Positions 23,545 through 33,813 of a stretch of DNA of 64,000 nt are shown here, in pieces (position 1 is the stretch's first letter; every line of letters starts with the position of its first letter). The notes beneath the pieces were generated by a model. That model worked only from the letters and a program-made list of their open reading frames with translations. It did not search any database and was not told the DNA's origin. The position numbers and the translations under genes were made by a program. Location: NCBI GenBank assembly GCA_037355855.1, contig CM074762.1, forward strand, positions 3,472,001 through 3,536,000. The letters run 5' to 3'. The stretch comes from Pseudo-nitzschia pungens (lineage: Eukaryota; Bacillariophyta; Bacillariophyceae; Bacillariales; Bacillariaceae).

Positions 23545-24602
23545 TGTAGCCGTGACCTACAGGAAAATTGCTAAACCTGATACGACTGTTGAGTCCAGCA
23601 ATCAACAACTAGTCTTCTCTTTTTTTTTTTCGGGAAAGATATTTTGAATGGGTTGTAAACACGATAAGGTTTACACCAGTAACCCGAGATTCTTTTTTGA
23701 TCGAGATAAAAAAAATGCGAGAAATTGTTCTGGTCATTCCGAACCAGTGCTCGTAAATCTTACGGGTAATCTCAAAAGGTTACTCGTAACTTACTTGTAC
23801 CCACCGGGAAGATTTTCGACCGTGATCATCGCTTTCTCAATCCTCCACTCGTAGTAAGGTTTACTTGAACCCGTAAATTACTCGTAATTACCAGTTAAAC
23901 CTTATTGCTGAGTTTGTGAGCTTGGAGGGAGCGTGATAAGTACCGGTACACGGCAATAATAAAAATACGAGCACATAATATTCTCATATTCGATGCACAA
24001 AATCGCACTACTAATAGCTAAACGTACGGTACTCGAAATTGTACGGCTGTAGAAGTACGAAGTACGTACGGTAGTAATAATATTATGGTGTCGAACTGAG
24101 AAGGGAGGGTTGCCCCAGTTTGAAGCAGCGACTTCTTCCTCATACCTGTACCGTAGTGGAAACGTGAGGCAGGACAGAAGGCGAAATGCGGAAGGCGGCA
24201 TACATGTATCAACCAATGTGTCGTATCGTAGCTTCTAGCAACATACTACCTACTGCAGGTACGTCCACTTGTGTCCTTACTCTTTGAGCACCACTTCTGA
24301 ACTCCAACGGTATTGTACGAGACTCAAGACCGATCTGATTCAAGGTCGTCCGTCTGTTCTGGTATTTAATGCTATTCCACGATCCATGTTCAAACAGATA
24401 TTCATTAAAATCCCATAAATGTATTCGTATTATTATTACTTTTATTTTGTAGAAGCTAATGTGTTAATTGACAAAAAGTTATTGATTATTAACGAACATC
24501 CATCAAGTACACCGGATAACCTTAAAGAGATTGCATATTTTTGGACGCCCGGTAATCGCATACCTTCGTCATTCCGCACGTTCATGGTTCAATACTGCGA
24601 CT
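23545..24602. other. Spacer between tandem STT3 genes
   Basis: 1.06 kb. The stretch 23670-23910 and 23940-24080 is crowded with the dispersed motif (AAGGTTTACACC, AAGGTTACTCGTAAC, AAGGTTTACTTGAACC, TACGAAGTACGTACGG). No coding frame supported. It must hold the promoter of copy 1 and the 3' end of copy 2. Confidence 0.55.
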
Positions 24603-27600
24603 TCAGATTTTTCCTTTGATTGACGGGTGGGTGATATCAGATGGTTTGATCCCGTTTGCGTCTGCAAGATCTTCTTTGACACCAAGTTTCCTCAGAATGT
24701 TGATCATTTCCGGTCTTCCAAATTCGTGGGCCCAGAACATTGGTCCTCTTCCATCTTTGCTCCGAAGGTGTGCCATATGAGGATTTAGACTGAGAATCTC
24801 CATGAATTCCGTGCCGTCGTTTTCCTTCACGACCTCCCACATCGCTCCTGTTTGTTGACTATCGTCCCAAACTTTGTTGATCTTTGAAATATCCTCTTCG
24901 TTGAGTCGCTGCAACTGATGTTTTTTGTTCTGGTCTGCTTGCGGTGAACGTCCCTTATTGCTACAAATCAAAGAAACAAAGGAGGTTGGTGGAAGTATTC
25001 GGTTGAGAAAAATGCATTTTCCGTGCCATCCCGAAACGTTGTTGAGATTGCCATTCTTCTATGAAAAACTTACTTCAAATTTTCAAAATATTGTTTTTGG
25101 TATTCTTCATCAGAACTTTTGACGTTGAAATCTTCTAGCTGTGCGAAGTCCTTCTTCTCAGCCAGAATCTTTTCCAAGGCAGGTGGATATTGTCCAGGGC
25201 AGAACCAGGAACCAGGAACGTCACATACACGGTTTTTCTCAATCCATTCTTTCGACTCCTTCGATACAGATAATATTTTGTAAATGCGGACTTTACCGTA
25301 CTTGCTGCGGTACACTTCTTTCCAACGATTTGGGTCGGCTTGTACGCCGGGAACAATGTTGTTACTGTGAAGCTTGTACAACAAACTTGCACCAAGTTGG
25401 GCACTCGGTACTCCAGCTCGCTGCGAACACGAAAGAAAGGAATGAGTTAATGCTTACTGAAGAAAATCAAGTATGCGAGTCTATTACAAAACGTAAGACA
25501 GTCAGAGACTCACCCTCATTGAGAAACCGCGGCAAGTTGGCTCGCTACAAAGTCCTCTGTAAACAGAATTTGCGATACGCTTGAGATGAGGACTCTTTGC
25601 GAGATCATCACCACCACCACCGGCCCACACTAGAACATAGTCAGCAAGATGCCGAGCGATACGGTGCGCATCCTTCTCAGGCCCAGTCAAAATACGTCCA
25701 AGGAGAGCGATGTGCTCATGATTCCAAGTGTTGCCATCCGCAATAGTGGTTCTGTTTGCGATACCAGTGATTTGGTACCCGTAATCCCACCAAGCCATGA
25801 TACGCGCATCTGCTGGAGTGTTGTCCCGCAACCAAAAATAAGCTTCTCGATAGTCATCGACAACAACGGTTTCTCCTGTTTGCCGATTTTGTCCCTTTGT
25901 AATGATGGTTGGGTGACTAATCTGACGCGCAACTGCATGGCACATGTTCCTGAATTCGTTCTTTTGTGGAATCACCTTGTAGACGATACAGTAAATTCCA
26001 ATCGCCACACGAACACCACGAATCCACATCGGATCAGACTTAGAGGTAGATTCCTGGACTGCCGACTTTTTCTTTGAAGATTTCTTTTTCTTTCCTTCCT
26101 TACCACTCTTCCCATTGGTGTGTTTGCTTTTCTTCTTGCTGTCATCGTCGAAAAGATCAAAATCAGGATCTTCCTCTATCGGTACGGAAGCTGAAGCACC
26201 ACTCTTGGATTCAGCATCTAGTTGCAACAAAACCGACTCCAACGATGGTCGGTTTTCACCAAAAATGCCTCCAACACTCCACGCCCATGCATAACCCAAA
26301 ACGATTCCACCGCAAACACTAGCAATTGGGGCCGCTAGCAAAATGAGGCGTACCATTCTGAGACTGAAAAAGTAAGAAGCAATTCCATAGACAATCAAGA
26401 AACTACTTTCCGGAGTGCATGCAATCAGAGACACAATTCCAAATCCGATTGGTGCCAGGTGGCAAACGACATTCAGATACTGAAAGTATGCTTCACTCGA
26501 CGCCTTCTGATGCTCTGCAACAGAATCAACCAATGGGTTTCCTGTCTTGGTATGTTTGACAAAAAGTCCTCTCACACGCGAGGAGATGGGGCCGAAATAT
26601 CCCCTGCTGTACAGAACAAACAGGACAGGTAGAGCGGCGAGAGCAAATGCGAGAATCACTCCACCCCTAACTTTCCACTTGTCCAATTTAGGATATTTCT
26701 TTTCACAATATCTCATGAGCATCAAGCCTTGCATACCAACAAAGACTCCAAAAGGACCCAATTGTTCTAATGATTTGAGCGGAGTCCATCCTACCACAGG
26801 AACTTGCATGGCCAAAAATGTGCCCACAGAGTAGAAGGTCGTGTATGAAAAATACAGTTGCTCAAACGGCATCTTTCGAAGCAACAGAACAAACAACGCG
26901 TGAAGCCCAATCAGGTTGATGACAAAAACATAACCACCCCAAGCTGCAACCATGTAGAAGTACATGAAAGCGGAAATAGTACCGAGAATGACCGCCATCT
27001 TGGTGGTCCTAGCGGACAACGTGCAGATCCAAGTCCAGAACGTCAATTGCATCGCCGTAGTGGCTACACTTTCATTATCGTACCCACCACCAACACTACG
27101 TAGCAAGTGAGCAGGTATTACTGCCATGATGATAGCTGTAAAAGTCGCAGCTTCCAGTGCTGGAGGGTTTTTTTGATTGGCCATACCCCAATTAGAGCCC
27201 GTGAATTGGATCAAGAGTTTTTCGACGATGCGTTTCAAAGGTAGCACTAATTGCGTTGTAACTTGCGATACCACCGGAACATCCGTCAACAAACTCGAGC
27301 TGTGTGATGTCTTGCGAACTGATGAAACTGCAGTGTAGCAAAGGAGGGCGGTGGACAAGGTCGCCAAAATTCCGAACCAGGCCGGAATGTAACAACAGAT
27401 GTCATTGATCGACATGTTAGGCAAGATGAACATTTTAATCCAGACACTTGTAAATTGCATTCCGGGGTAGATGGTGGTTCCCACAGGCCTTCCCAAGGGA
27501 TACCACGACATGTAATCGAACCACTTAAAGAATTTCGAAGCACCATGTTGCCACAAATACTATCGCGTTCGCATTTATTATCAATAGTAAAACATACCAT

Positions 27601-27927
27601 GACAATTACCAAGAATATTCTGTGAGGTTCGAACGGTCGTGTAAACGAAATATCGCCATAGAACGACGGGCAAATTCAAACAAATACAATTGACGAGTAG
27701 TTTCATTTCATGGCACTCACCTCTGCTGCACGGTAGTTGAAATAAGGATCAAACTCGTGAATGACAAGACCGTACTCCTTGATAGCGTACATTCGAATTT
27801 CATAAGCTTCAACAAGTGCTTTGTACAACAAATTCAAGAATCCGACAATGTAAAAGGCCGACAACACAGGATTGAGTTGCCCTGAGGCAGCCTCCGGCGC
27901 ATTTTTAGTTTTCGATTTCGCAGACAT
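24603..27927 (-). CDS. STT3: Oligosaccharyltransferase catalytic subunit STT3 with ankyrin-like C-terminal extension (copy 2)
   Basis: Four exons, 985 residues; introns 27720-27560, 25513-25421 and 25073-24961, all GT-AG. It has the same signatures as copy 1: FDPYFNYRAAE, SVGGGYDNES, SVAEHQ, MAWWDYGYQ and NTWNHEH, plus a Lys/Ser-rich insert (EGKKKKSSKKK) near residue 560. The first and the pre-C-terminal introns sit at the same places as in copy 1 (after FR/YRA-A-E and after TCRxF), so one multi-exon gene was duplicated; the third intron is private to this copy. The C-terminus again has CDVPGSWFCPGQYPPA and an ankyrin-like end (HLRSKDGRGPMFWAHEFGRP, MINILRKLGV, ADANGIKPSD). The two copies differ enough to be functionally distinct, perhaps analogous to STT3A/STT3B, but which is which cannot be told. 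Confidence 0.92.
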
Positions 27928-29957
27928 TTTACAGGTTCAAAGGCTTCACAAAGATTGGGCTCCCTACACACGAACAATCCTTTCTCTGTTGTAGATATAT
28001 CAGATGCAGAGAGGACTGCTGTGATGATCGATGAGTCACTTGAGCAGAGAAAACCTAATTGCTTGTGAGCTTTCGACTCTCACGAGAATATCTTTTTTGT
28101 GCCACAACGAAGTCGTATTACTGTTTGACGACAGTAACCTTAGCAGATTGAAAGAGACTGGTTTTCAAAGGGTCAGCAGCAAAATTCTCGTTTCTCGATC
28201 AAAAGATTTTATCAGCAGTGTGCCGGGAAACTCAAAACGTACTGTACGTACAAGTAAGATTACTCGTATTTGCAGTACTCTGGTACAATTAGAGGAGAAG
28301 CTCAACCATGGGGGTCACAAAGGTAAACCTTACCTGAAAAAAAGCGCAAGAAATACCGTAAGTTACCATATCAGACTACCAGGATTACTGTACGTACCAA
28401 TTATGACCTGATACAAATTCACGGGTCACGAAACAATCTCTCTCAACAAACAACAACAATAACAACAACAACAAAAGATCACCTGCACTGTCTAGCCGTC
28501 GTACGTTTTTCGCTCCATCCGAAACGTTGAATTGTGAAGCGCGACCACTGTTGGTCCTTGTGGGCCAACACCTATCGTCGCAGGATAGAGCCCTTCCAAC
28601 ATTCTGGACACGTCATGGGGGAAACTACAGCCGCAGTTTGTTGTATTGAGAGTGCCGAATTCTGTTCCCCTACGAAGAACAAGTGCTTCTCATTATTTTC
28701 TGCAGTGAATAATCAATGTCAGCATAGTATATAAAAGAAGTTTGAGGATTACTAAATTGTCACCAAAAAACGGTAGAGAAGCTCTTTCTTATGGCACTGA
28801 AACTCGTGCTTATAATTGTTTGATCATAATTGATAATATGCCATGTTTTCGAGAGTGAAAAGAGCCATATTATTTTGTTTCGCACTGTTCGCATAAAAAC
28901 AATGTACAAGTAAGGTTACCAGTACACATAGCACGTCACCACCAAACTTTAGAGACAAACAAACAAGGGCATAGCCCTCGCAACCACATAATTACTCCAA
29001 CATGGTTGTTGACTACCACCTGTGTCTTCTGCAGAGTCAGATAGCTACTAGTAACTTAGTTGGTCAATGAACTTTGCAGGTGTTTTGTTCTTGCCACACC
29101 ACTAGTAGTAACGGTAGTTCTCTCTCATGAGGATTGTCCTTTTTGAAAAATCGTGTCCCAAAGATCACCAGCAGGAAATTTTGTGTTACTGCCTTTGTTT
29201 CAGAGTGGGGGCCCTGATGCTAATAGTACAAGGTGATGCAGTAAGAAGTAAGATTTTTACTATTATTACTATAATGTTGTTGTATCAGTTTTCACTAAGT
29301 TGTAATGGACACCACCAAATTATTTTTCAGAAAGGATACTGCTGGTTAGAAATAGTACCGTAAGAGTCTGTGATCGTTTTTTAAAACCAATTGGTGATGC
29401 AATCAGGACTTCGGAAGCGCTAATTAGTACGAAGTACTGTATTTCAAAGTTTTTCGATTATTTTGGAGTAAGCTTTAAGCTTTACGGTAAGCCTTCCGAG
29501 AATGAATACTAATAAGCCTTACCGCATTCATACGAATAAACCTTACTACAAAATTCCTAACAGCTGTCCGTTGGTTCTACGCCTCAATGTACTAATTTCT
29601 ACGTGGACTTGAGGACAGCTGTTAGGAACTTTGTAGTAGTGAAAATCAGAGTATTTTAGATGTGGAAAGGTTTTGATCTGCGAAAATCAATACGAGTAAC
29701 ATTACTTGTACGAGCAACCTTAACCTTACCCGGTATGTTGAATGTTGCTATCTCGTACGATATCCTACGAAAGATCTCGTCGTCGTTTGACTCCTTCGAT
29801 GTTGATTTTGTGAAAACGTTGAACAACTTTTTATGTTTTTTGAAGCCCAAAAATTACACGTACGGTATTCAATGCCCGGTGCGCGGACGAAGCACCTGTA
29901 CCTAACATACGTAGTGATACTAGAGCTGCACGATCGTCGAATCATCGTTACATCTCA
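27928..29957. other. Intergenic region of 2 kb, gene-free
   Basis: No supported gene. It holds many dispersed GTAAGGTTAC / TACTCGTAC motifs (28236-28270, 28320-28375, 28909-28932, 29690-29735), a CAACAACAATAACAACAACAAC run at about 28447-28472, and a 26-bp inverted repeat listed separately. Small frames here do not resemble proteins. Confidence 0.55.
29544..29638. repeat. 26-bp inverted repeat (hairpin) with 43-nt loop
   Basis: The left arm 29544-29569 and right arm 29613-29638 are reverse complements with a single mismatch (core TTCCTAACAGCTGTCC / GGACAGCTGTTAGGAA). The hairpin would be stable. It could be a very small MITE-like element or a snapback structure near the 3' end of the ferric-reductase-like locus. 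Confidence 0.7.
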
Positions 29958-32496
29958 TTACATTTCAGAATCCTCTCGGTAAAATGCACAGTCTGCGCGC
30001 TTGCGACGGATTGCATCTTCTACTGTGTCCATGAGGGGAAGAGGACCACAAGAATATACACCAGGTGACCTAGAGTCAATGATATCTCCAATCACATCCT
30101 CAATCAACGGGCGTCCCGATGACACCGTCAAAAGCGGATCGCAGGTTGTTGCCAGTAGCGTTGTCCTTGAACTGTGGGCTCCGTGCCACTGTTCACATTC
30201 AACTCCGCAATAGCGTCTTCTGTATCAGGAGCGATTTGTGCTGGCATTGCATTATCACAATACCGATGGTATCTTTCCATGGGTATGGATACTACCAAAG
30301 CCAATAAAAGTGTGAAGAGGATACTGTGGGATCGAATGATGAGGTTGTCGTGGCGAAACTTTTCATCAATGATGAAATCTTTGTACCACCACCAGTGGAG
30401 AACTGTTCCAAAAATGATGAGAATTACCTGGCACTAGTAGACCACTCCAAAGCGACTGAGTCAAACGAGCATCACGAACCGGACGAATGTTCTCTTGTTG
30501 AGTTTGAATAGAGTATGATTGTTTCTGCACCAAACCTCCGCCGGAAATTCCCTCCAAGATCTCTTCATTTCCTTCGATTGAATTCGACGACGTGAGGTGC
30601 AAATGAATTTGTAACCTATCCTTGCAAGCAGAGTCCTTTTCCCAAGCCTTTTCGACGTGAGGTTGAAGATAATTGTTCCAAACATAGGACGCTAGACCAA
30701 TTTCACGGCAATACCAGTGCAAATGAATTTTACTTGGCCCGGCACGGGTATCTGATTCCAATAAGCTCTCGCTATCAACGAGAGATGCATCTCCGGTAGT
30801 GCCCGCAAGGGCGGTATCGATTTGGATTCTGTGTTGCAGAGAAGGCAGGAATTCCAAGAAAGGCACAATGCCTACTCCACCAGCCACCAACAATATTTTG
30901 TCGTGGGATGTCATCGCACGATTCACCCTAATCAAAAGAGCCTGCATAGTAGCAGTCCACGTTTATCGCGCAAGGTGTGGAAGTGGGAATGAGAGGGCTT
31001 GAGATAGACTCAAAACTTTCTTCTGAATCTTCGATGGGAAGTTCTTGGGCGATTCTTTCATCATTCGAATGATTGGGAAAGAGAGCCTTGGTCAATTTTG
31101 TTGTGAAAGGTCCGGTTGGTCGAAGCAAGATGGATAGATTTGCTGATGAAATATCTCCATTGACAGCACCTTCGACCCCGACGTTCACCAAATCGTGGCG
31201 AGAAAAGATAGAAAATGGATGGGATAGAGGGGACACCGAAGGACAGAATAATCTGGCGAAACGACTTTCGTGGCGGCGGTTGTCCTTGGTTTCTGTCGCG
31301 AAGATGAGTTCTATGGACCCTCCCTCAATAAGGTTTGCTTCAATAAGTGGGCTTTTGCTTAAGCTATTTCTTCTCTTTGAGTTCCTCTGACGTCCCCAGT
31401 TATCTATGTTTTGCGTCACATAGATGGGAATGTTGAATGAAATGTAGTATATGATGTTGGGGATCAAGACCAGGGCACACGTTGGGTAGTGCCAAATGGC
31501 CGTGATCAGCATAATCCAGGCGGACGGAATATGCACGCGGTAAAAGAGAGCATAAGAATACCGACGAACCTGGGGTAGACTAGTGATTGCCAAAAGCACG
31601 TAGGCCAAAACAGAAACCATTCCTGTCAAATTTACAAGTGCCAACCAACACTGATTTGGCTTCTTCATCTGTACCGTCTAAAGGATCTTGGCGGCCCCAA
31701 AATACTTCCCATGGATTTTGCGTTCCGTAGCACTTCAAGGATGATGGGATGAGAAGAATTTTGAGTTGTTCGTACCACGGACGCACACGCTCTGGATTTA
31801 GGACAGTCCATTAGATGGCGCAAATGAAGGAAACCATGCAACACAGAATTCCAAAACCCGGTCCAGCCCGCCACACGGTGAAAGGCCACAGCCTGGACGG
31901 GGGTGACTCGTAGCCAATCGAGAATGGGCGAATGCTTGGTGACGGGGATCAGAAACAGGGCCAATGCCCAACAAGCAGCATACCCCGAAGGACTCATTAA
32001 AGACATGCAGATTCGAACGTAAAGATTCCATCCCATATGTTGTTCCTGAGAATGAGGACCGAAAACGTCATGACCACGGGCTCCATCAAGCATGATCAAC
32101 AAAAGAGGGAGCAGGAACCAGATGATGGTCCACTTCTTAACGTTGACGTCGCCTTGAGTAATCTCTTTCTTGCTAACGGGTGCTTCTTGAGTTGATCTAT
32201 GATTTGGACTCGTGCTAGGATTCCAAATCAAGCAAGCGACAGTCAGCAATGCCAAGGGGAGGGCAAGACCGTAGAGGAAAAGCCCATCCTTCTTGAGATG
32301 GATATTATCGAAAGAACCTCCTCGTCCGTGCTCATGATCCATGACCATGATCATGATCATGATCATCTGTTCCGTGGTGATTCGGATCATCACCGCTAGG
32401 CTTAAAGTGACGAGGCTGATGAACGAAATGGCTGAACATGCAGTAGTTCCAAGTCACCAATCCCCAAGTCACGAAAACCAGCCCATAGCGAAACAT
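29958..32496 (-). pseudogene. Ferric-chelate reductase / NADPH-oxidase-like protein, broken by about six frameshifts
   Basis: All parts of a FRE-type protein follow one another on the minus strand but in changing frames. In order: a membrane helix from ATG 32496 and a His/Asp-rich loop (HDHDHDHGHG); a haem-binding helix with HRVAGWTGFW and VLHGFLH; SLPQVRRYSYALFYRVHIP with its His; the FAD-site motif HPFSIFSRHD; the NAD(P)H loop LLVAGGVGIVPFL; extra C-terminal helices; and the end segment YSCGPLPLMDT. Such enzymes reduce Fe(III) at the surface with cytosolic NADPH. Frame changes occur near 32335, 31805, 31657, 30940, 30430 and 30198. Five need one base skipped and the last needs the opposite. 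No long GT-AG introns explain them, although a 46-nt intron (30478-30433) is conceivable at one. Either a recently decayed gene or a badly assembled one; the protein between shifts is well conserved. Confidence 0.7.
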
Positions 32497-33155
32497 GGAC
32501 CACTGTCCATCGGTTGTTACTGATGATAAGCATCACGATACTGAAGCTGGAGATTTTCCAATCCACAAAATGTTTCAATTGTACGCAATTGCTTCAAAAT
32601 GCAAACGAATGTAATGCGAGCACGATGTTTCTGGACGATTTAGACGATGAGTTACTAATGGTATTATCTGTTATCTGCAGAATTTGAAACCGACGAAAAA
32701 AATCCTGACATGTAGGGCCTCGATAGGCTGTAAAGTCTTCGCGCCTTTCAATTCCAAAATGCAAGAAGGCTTTTAGTTTTTAGGGATGGGTGGGAAATTC
32801 ATTTTTTTAAATTTCGTACGGTATCTCAGAAGTATCCAGTTTGAAATTGATGTGAATCGTACAAGTCAATTTTTCCCAAGTACACACGTCAGTCGCAAGT
32901 CTCACTCATCTTATTGTTTTGATTGACGAGATGAATTGGGGGGTTCGTGCCCTGCCGCTCAGTGATACCAGGTCGACCATGCGGTGGTACGTACGTTACA
33001 ACAAACCACTCAGGACCGATATCTTTAAAAATCCGATCGACCCAACATTTCATCGTCAGATATCGATAAGATGTACCTGTGATGAGTACATAACGCTTTT
33101 CTCATAATTTTCGCAAGTTGGATAAGAGAGAAGCTACGACATTAAATATTCGACC
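32497..33155. other. Divergent upstream region, no gene
   Basis: About 660 bases between the ferric-reductase-like start and the start of the small plastid protein. Contains TACGGTATC and GGTGGTACGTACG motifs of the dispersed family. No coding frame supported. Confidence 0.5.
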
Positions 33156-33602
33156 ATGAAGATCGCCGCTCTTTTCCTTTCTGCCGTCACCGGAATCGCT
33201 GCATTCAGCCCTCAAGGAGTTTCCCAAAGCCGAGCTTCGACTGCCTTGTCGGCCGAGCCTGTTCCTTTGGCTAATGGTGCTATGTCTTTCAACCGAGTGT
33301 GCCGCGAGTGGAGATGCAAGTACGAAGGTGACAAGGCCACTTCCGAGAGCTTGGAGGCCATTGCTAAAGTCGTCGACGAAAGTCTTCCTGAAATTAAGAA
33401 GGCTTCGAGTGAGATCACCGTCAACCGATTGGTGTGTGGAGGATGCTTGGATTTCAAGTTGATGATGACTGTGCCATTGGAGGACTTCGGACCTTGGGAA
33501 GAAGCTGGATTCCCCCCTGAGAAGGATTTCCTTGAAAAGATCAAGGCGATTGAGGGAGTGTCTCTTGTCGAGACGCAAACCATCACCAACATGGAAATCT
33601 AA
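33156..33602 (+). CDS. Small conserved plastid-targeted protein of unknown function
   Basis: 148 residues, single exon. A signal peptide ([16 protein letters not shown]) is followed directly by FSPQG, an A|F plastid presequence junction, and an Arg/Ser/Ala transit stretch. The mature part (about 110 residues) is acidic and has a paired-cysteine motif [10 protein letters not shown], flanked by [12 protein letters not shown], and ends with [14 protein letters not shown]. The CxxC arrangement could support redox chemistry or metal binding, but I cannot assign a family. I expect relatives in other diatoms from its compact, well-formed sequence, but I cannot verify this. Intact. Confidence 0.75.
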   Translation: MKIAALFLSAVTGIAAFSPQGVSQSRASTALSAEPVPLANGAMSFNRVCREWRCKYEGDKATSESLEAIAKVVDESLPEIKKASSEITVNRLVCGGCLDFKLMMTVPLEDFGPWEEAGFPPEKDFLEKIKAIEGVSLVETQTITNMEI

Positions 33603-33813
33603 GGGATCTTCTTGAACATGTAAACCGAATAATTTGTAAAATTGGTCCTTGTTCCTAAGAATGTGAAATATCAACACCTTTCTTCATCAATTGCTTTTTC
33701 ACTAGGCAATAAGAGTTTTACGTTTTCACTAGGCGATAAGTGTACTATATACTTTTGTAAAAAACTCGCGTAATAAATGCTTTATTGTTCAGAGCTCTTG
33801 TCCACGCTGCTAA

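Noticed and set aside
28440..28475. CAACAACAATAACAACAACAAC tract as a CRISPR-like or coding repeat
   Set aside because: A simple microsatellite without spacers or coding frame.
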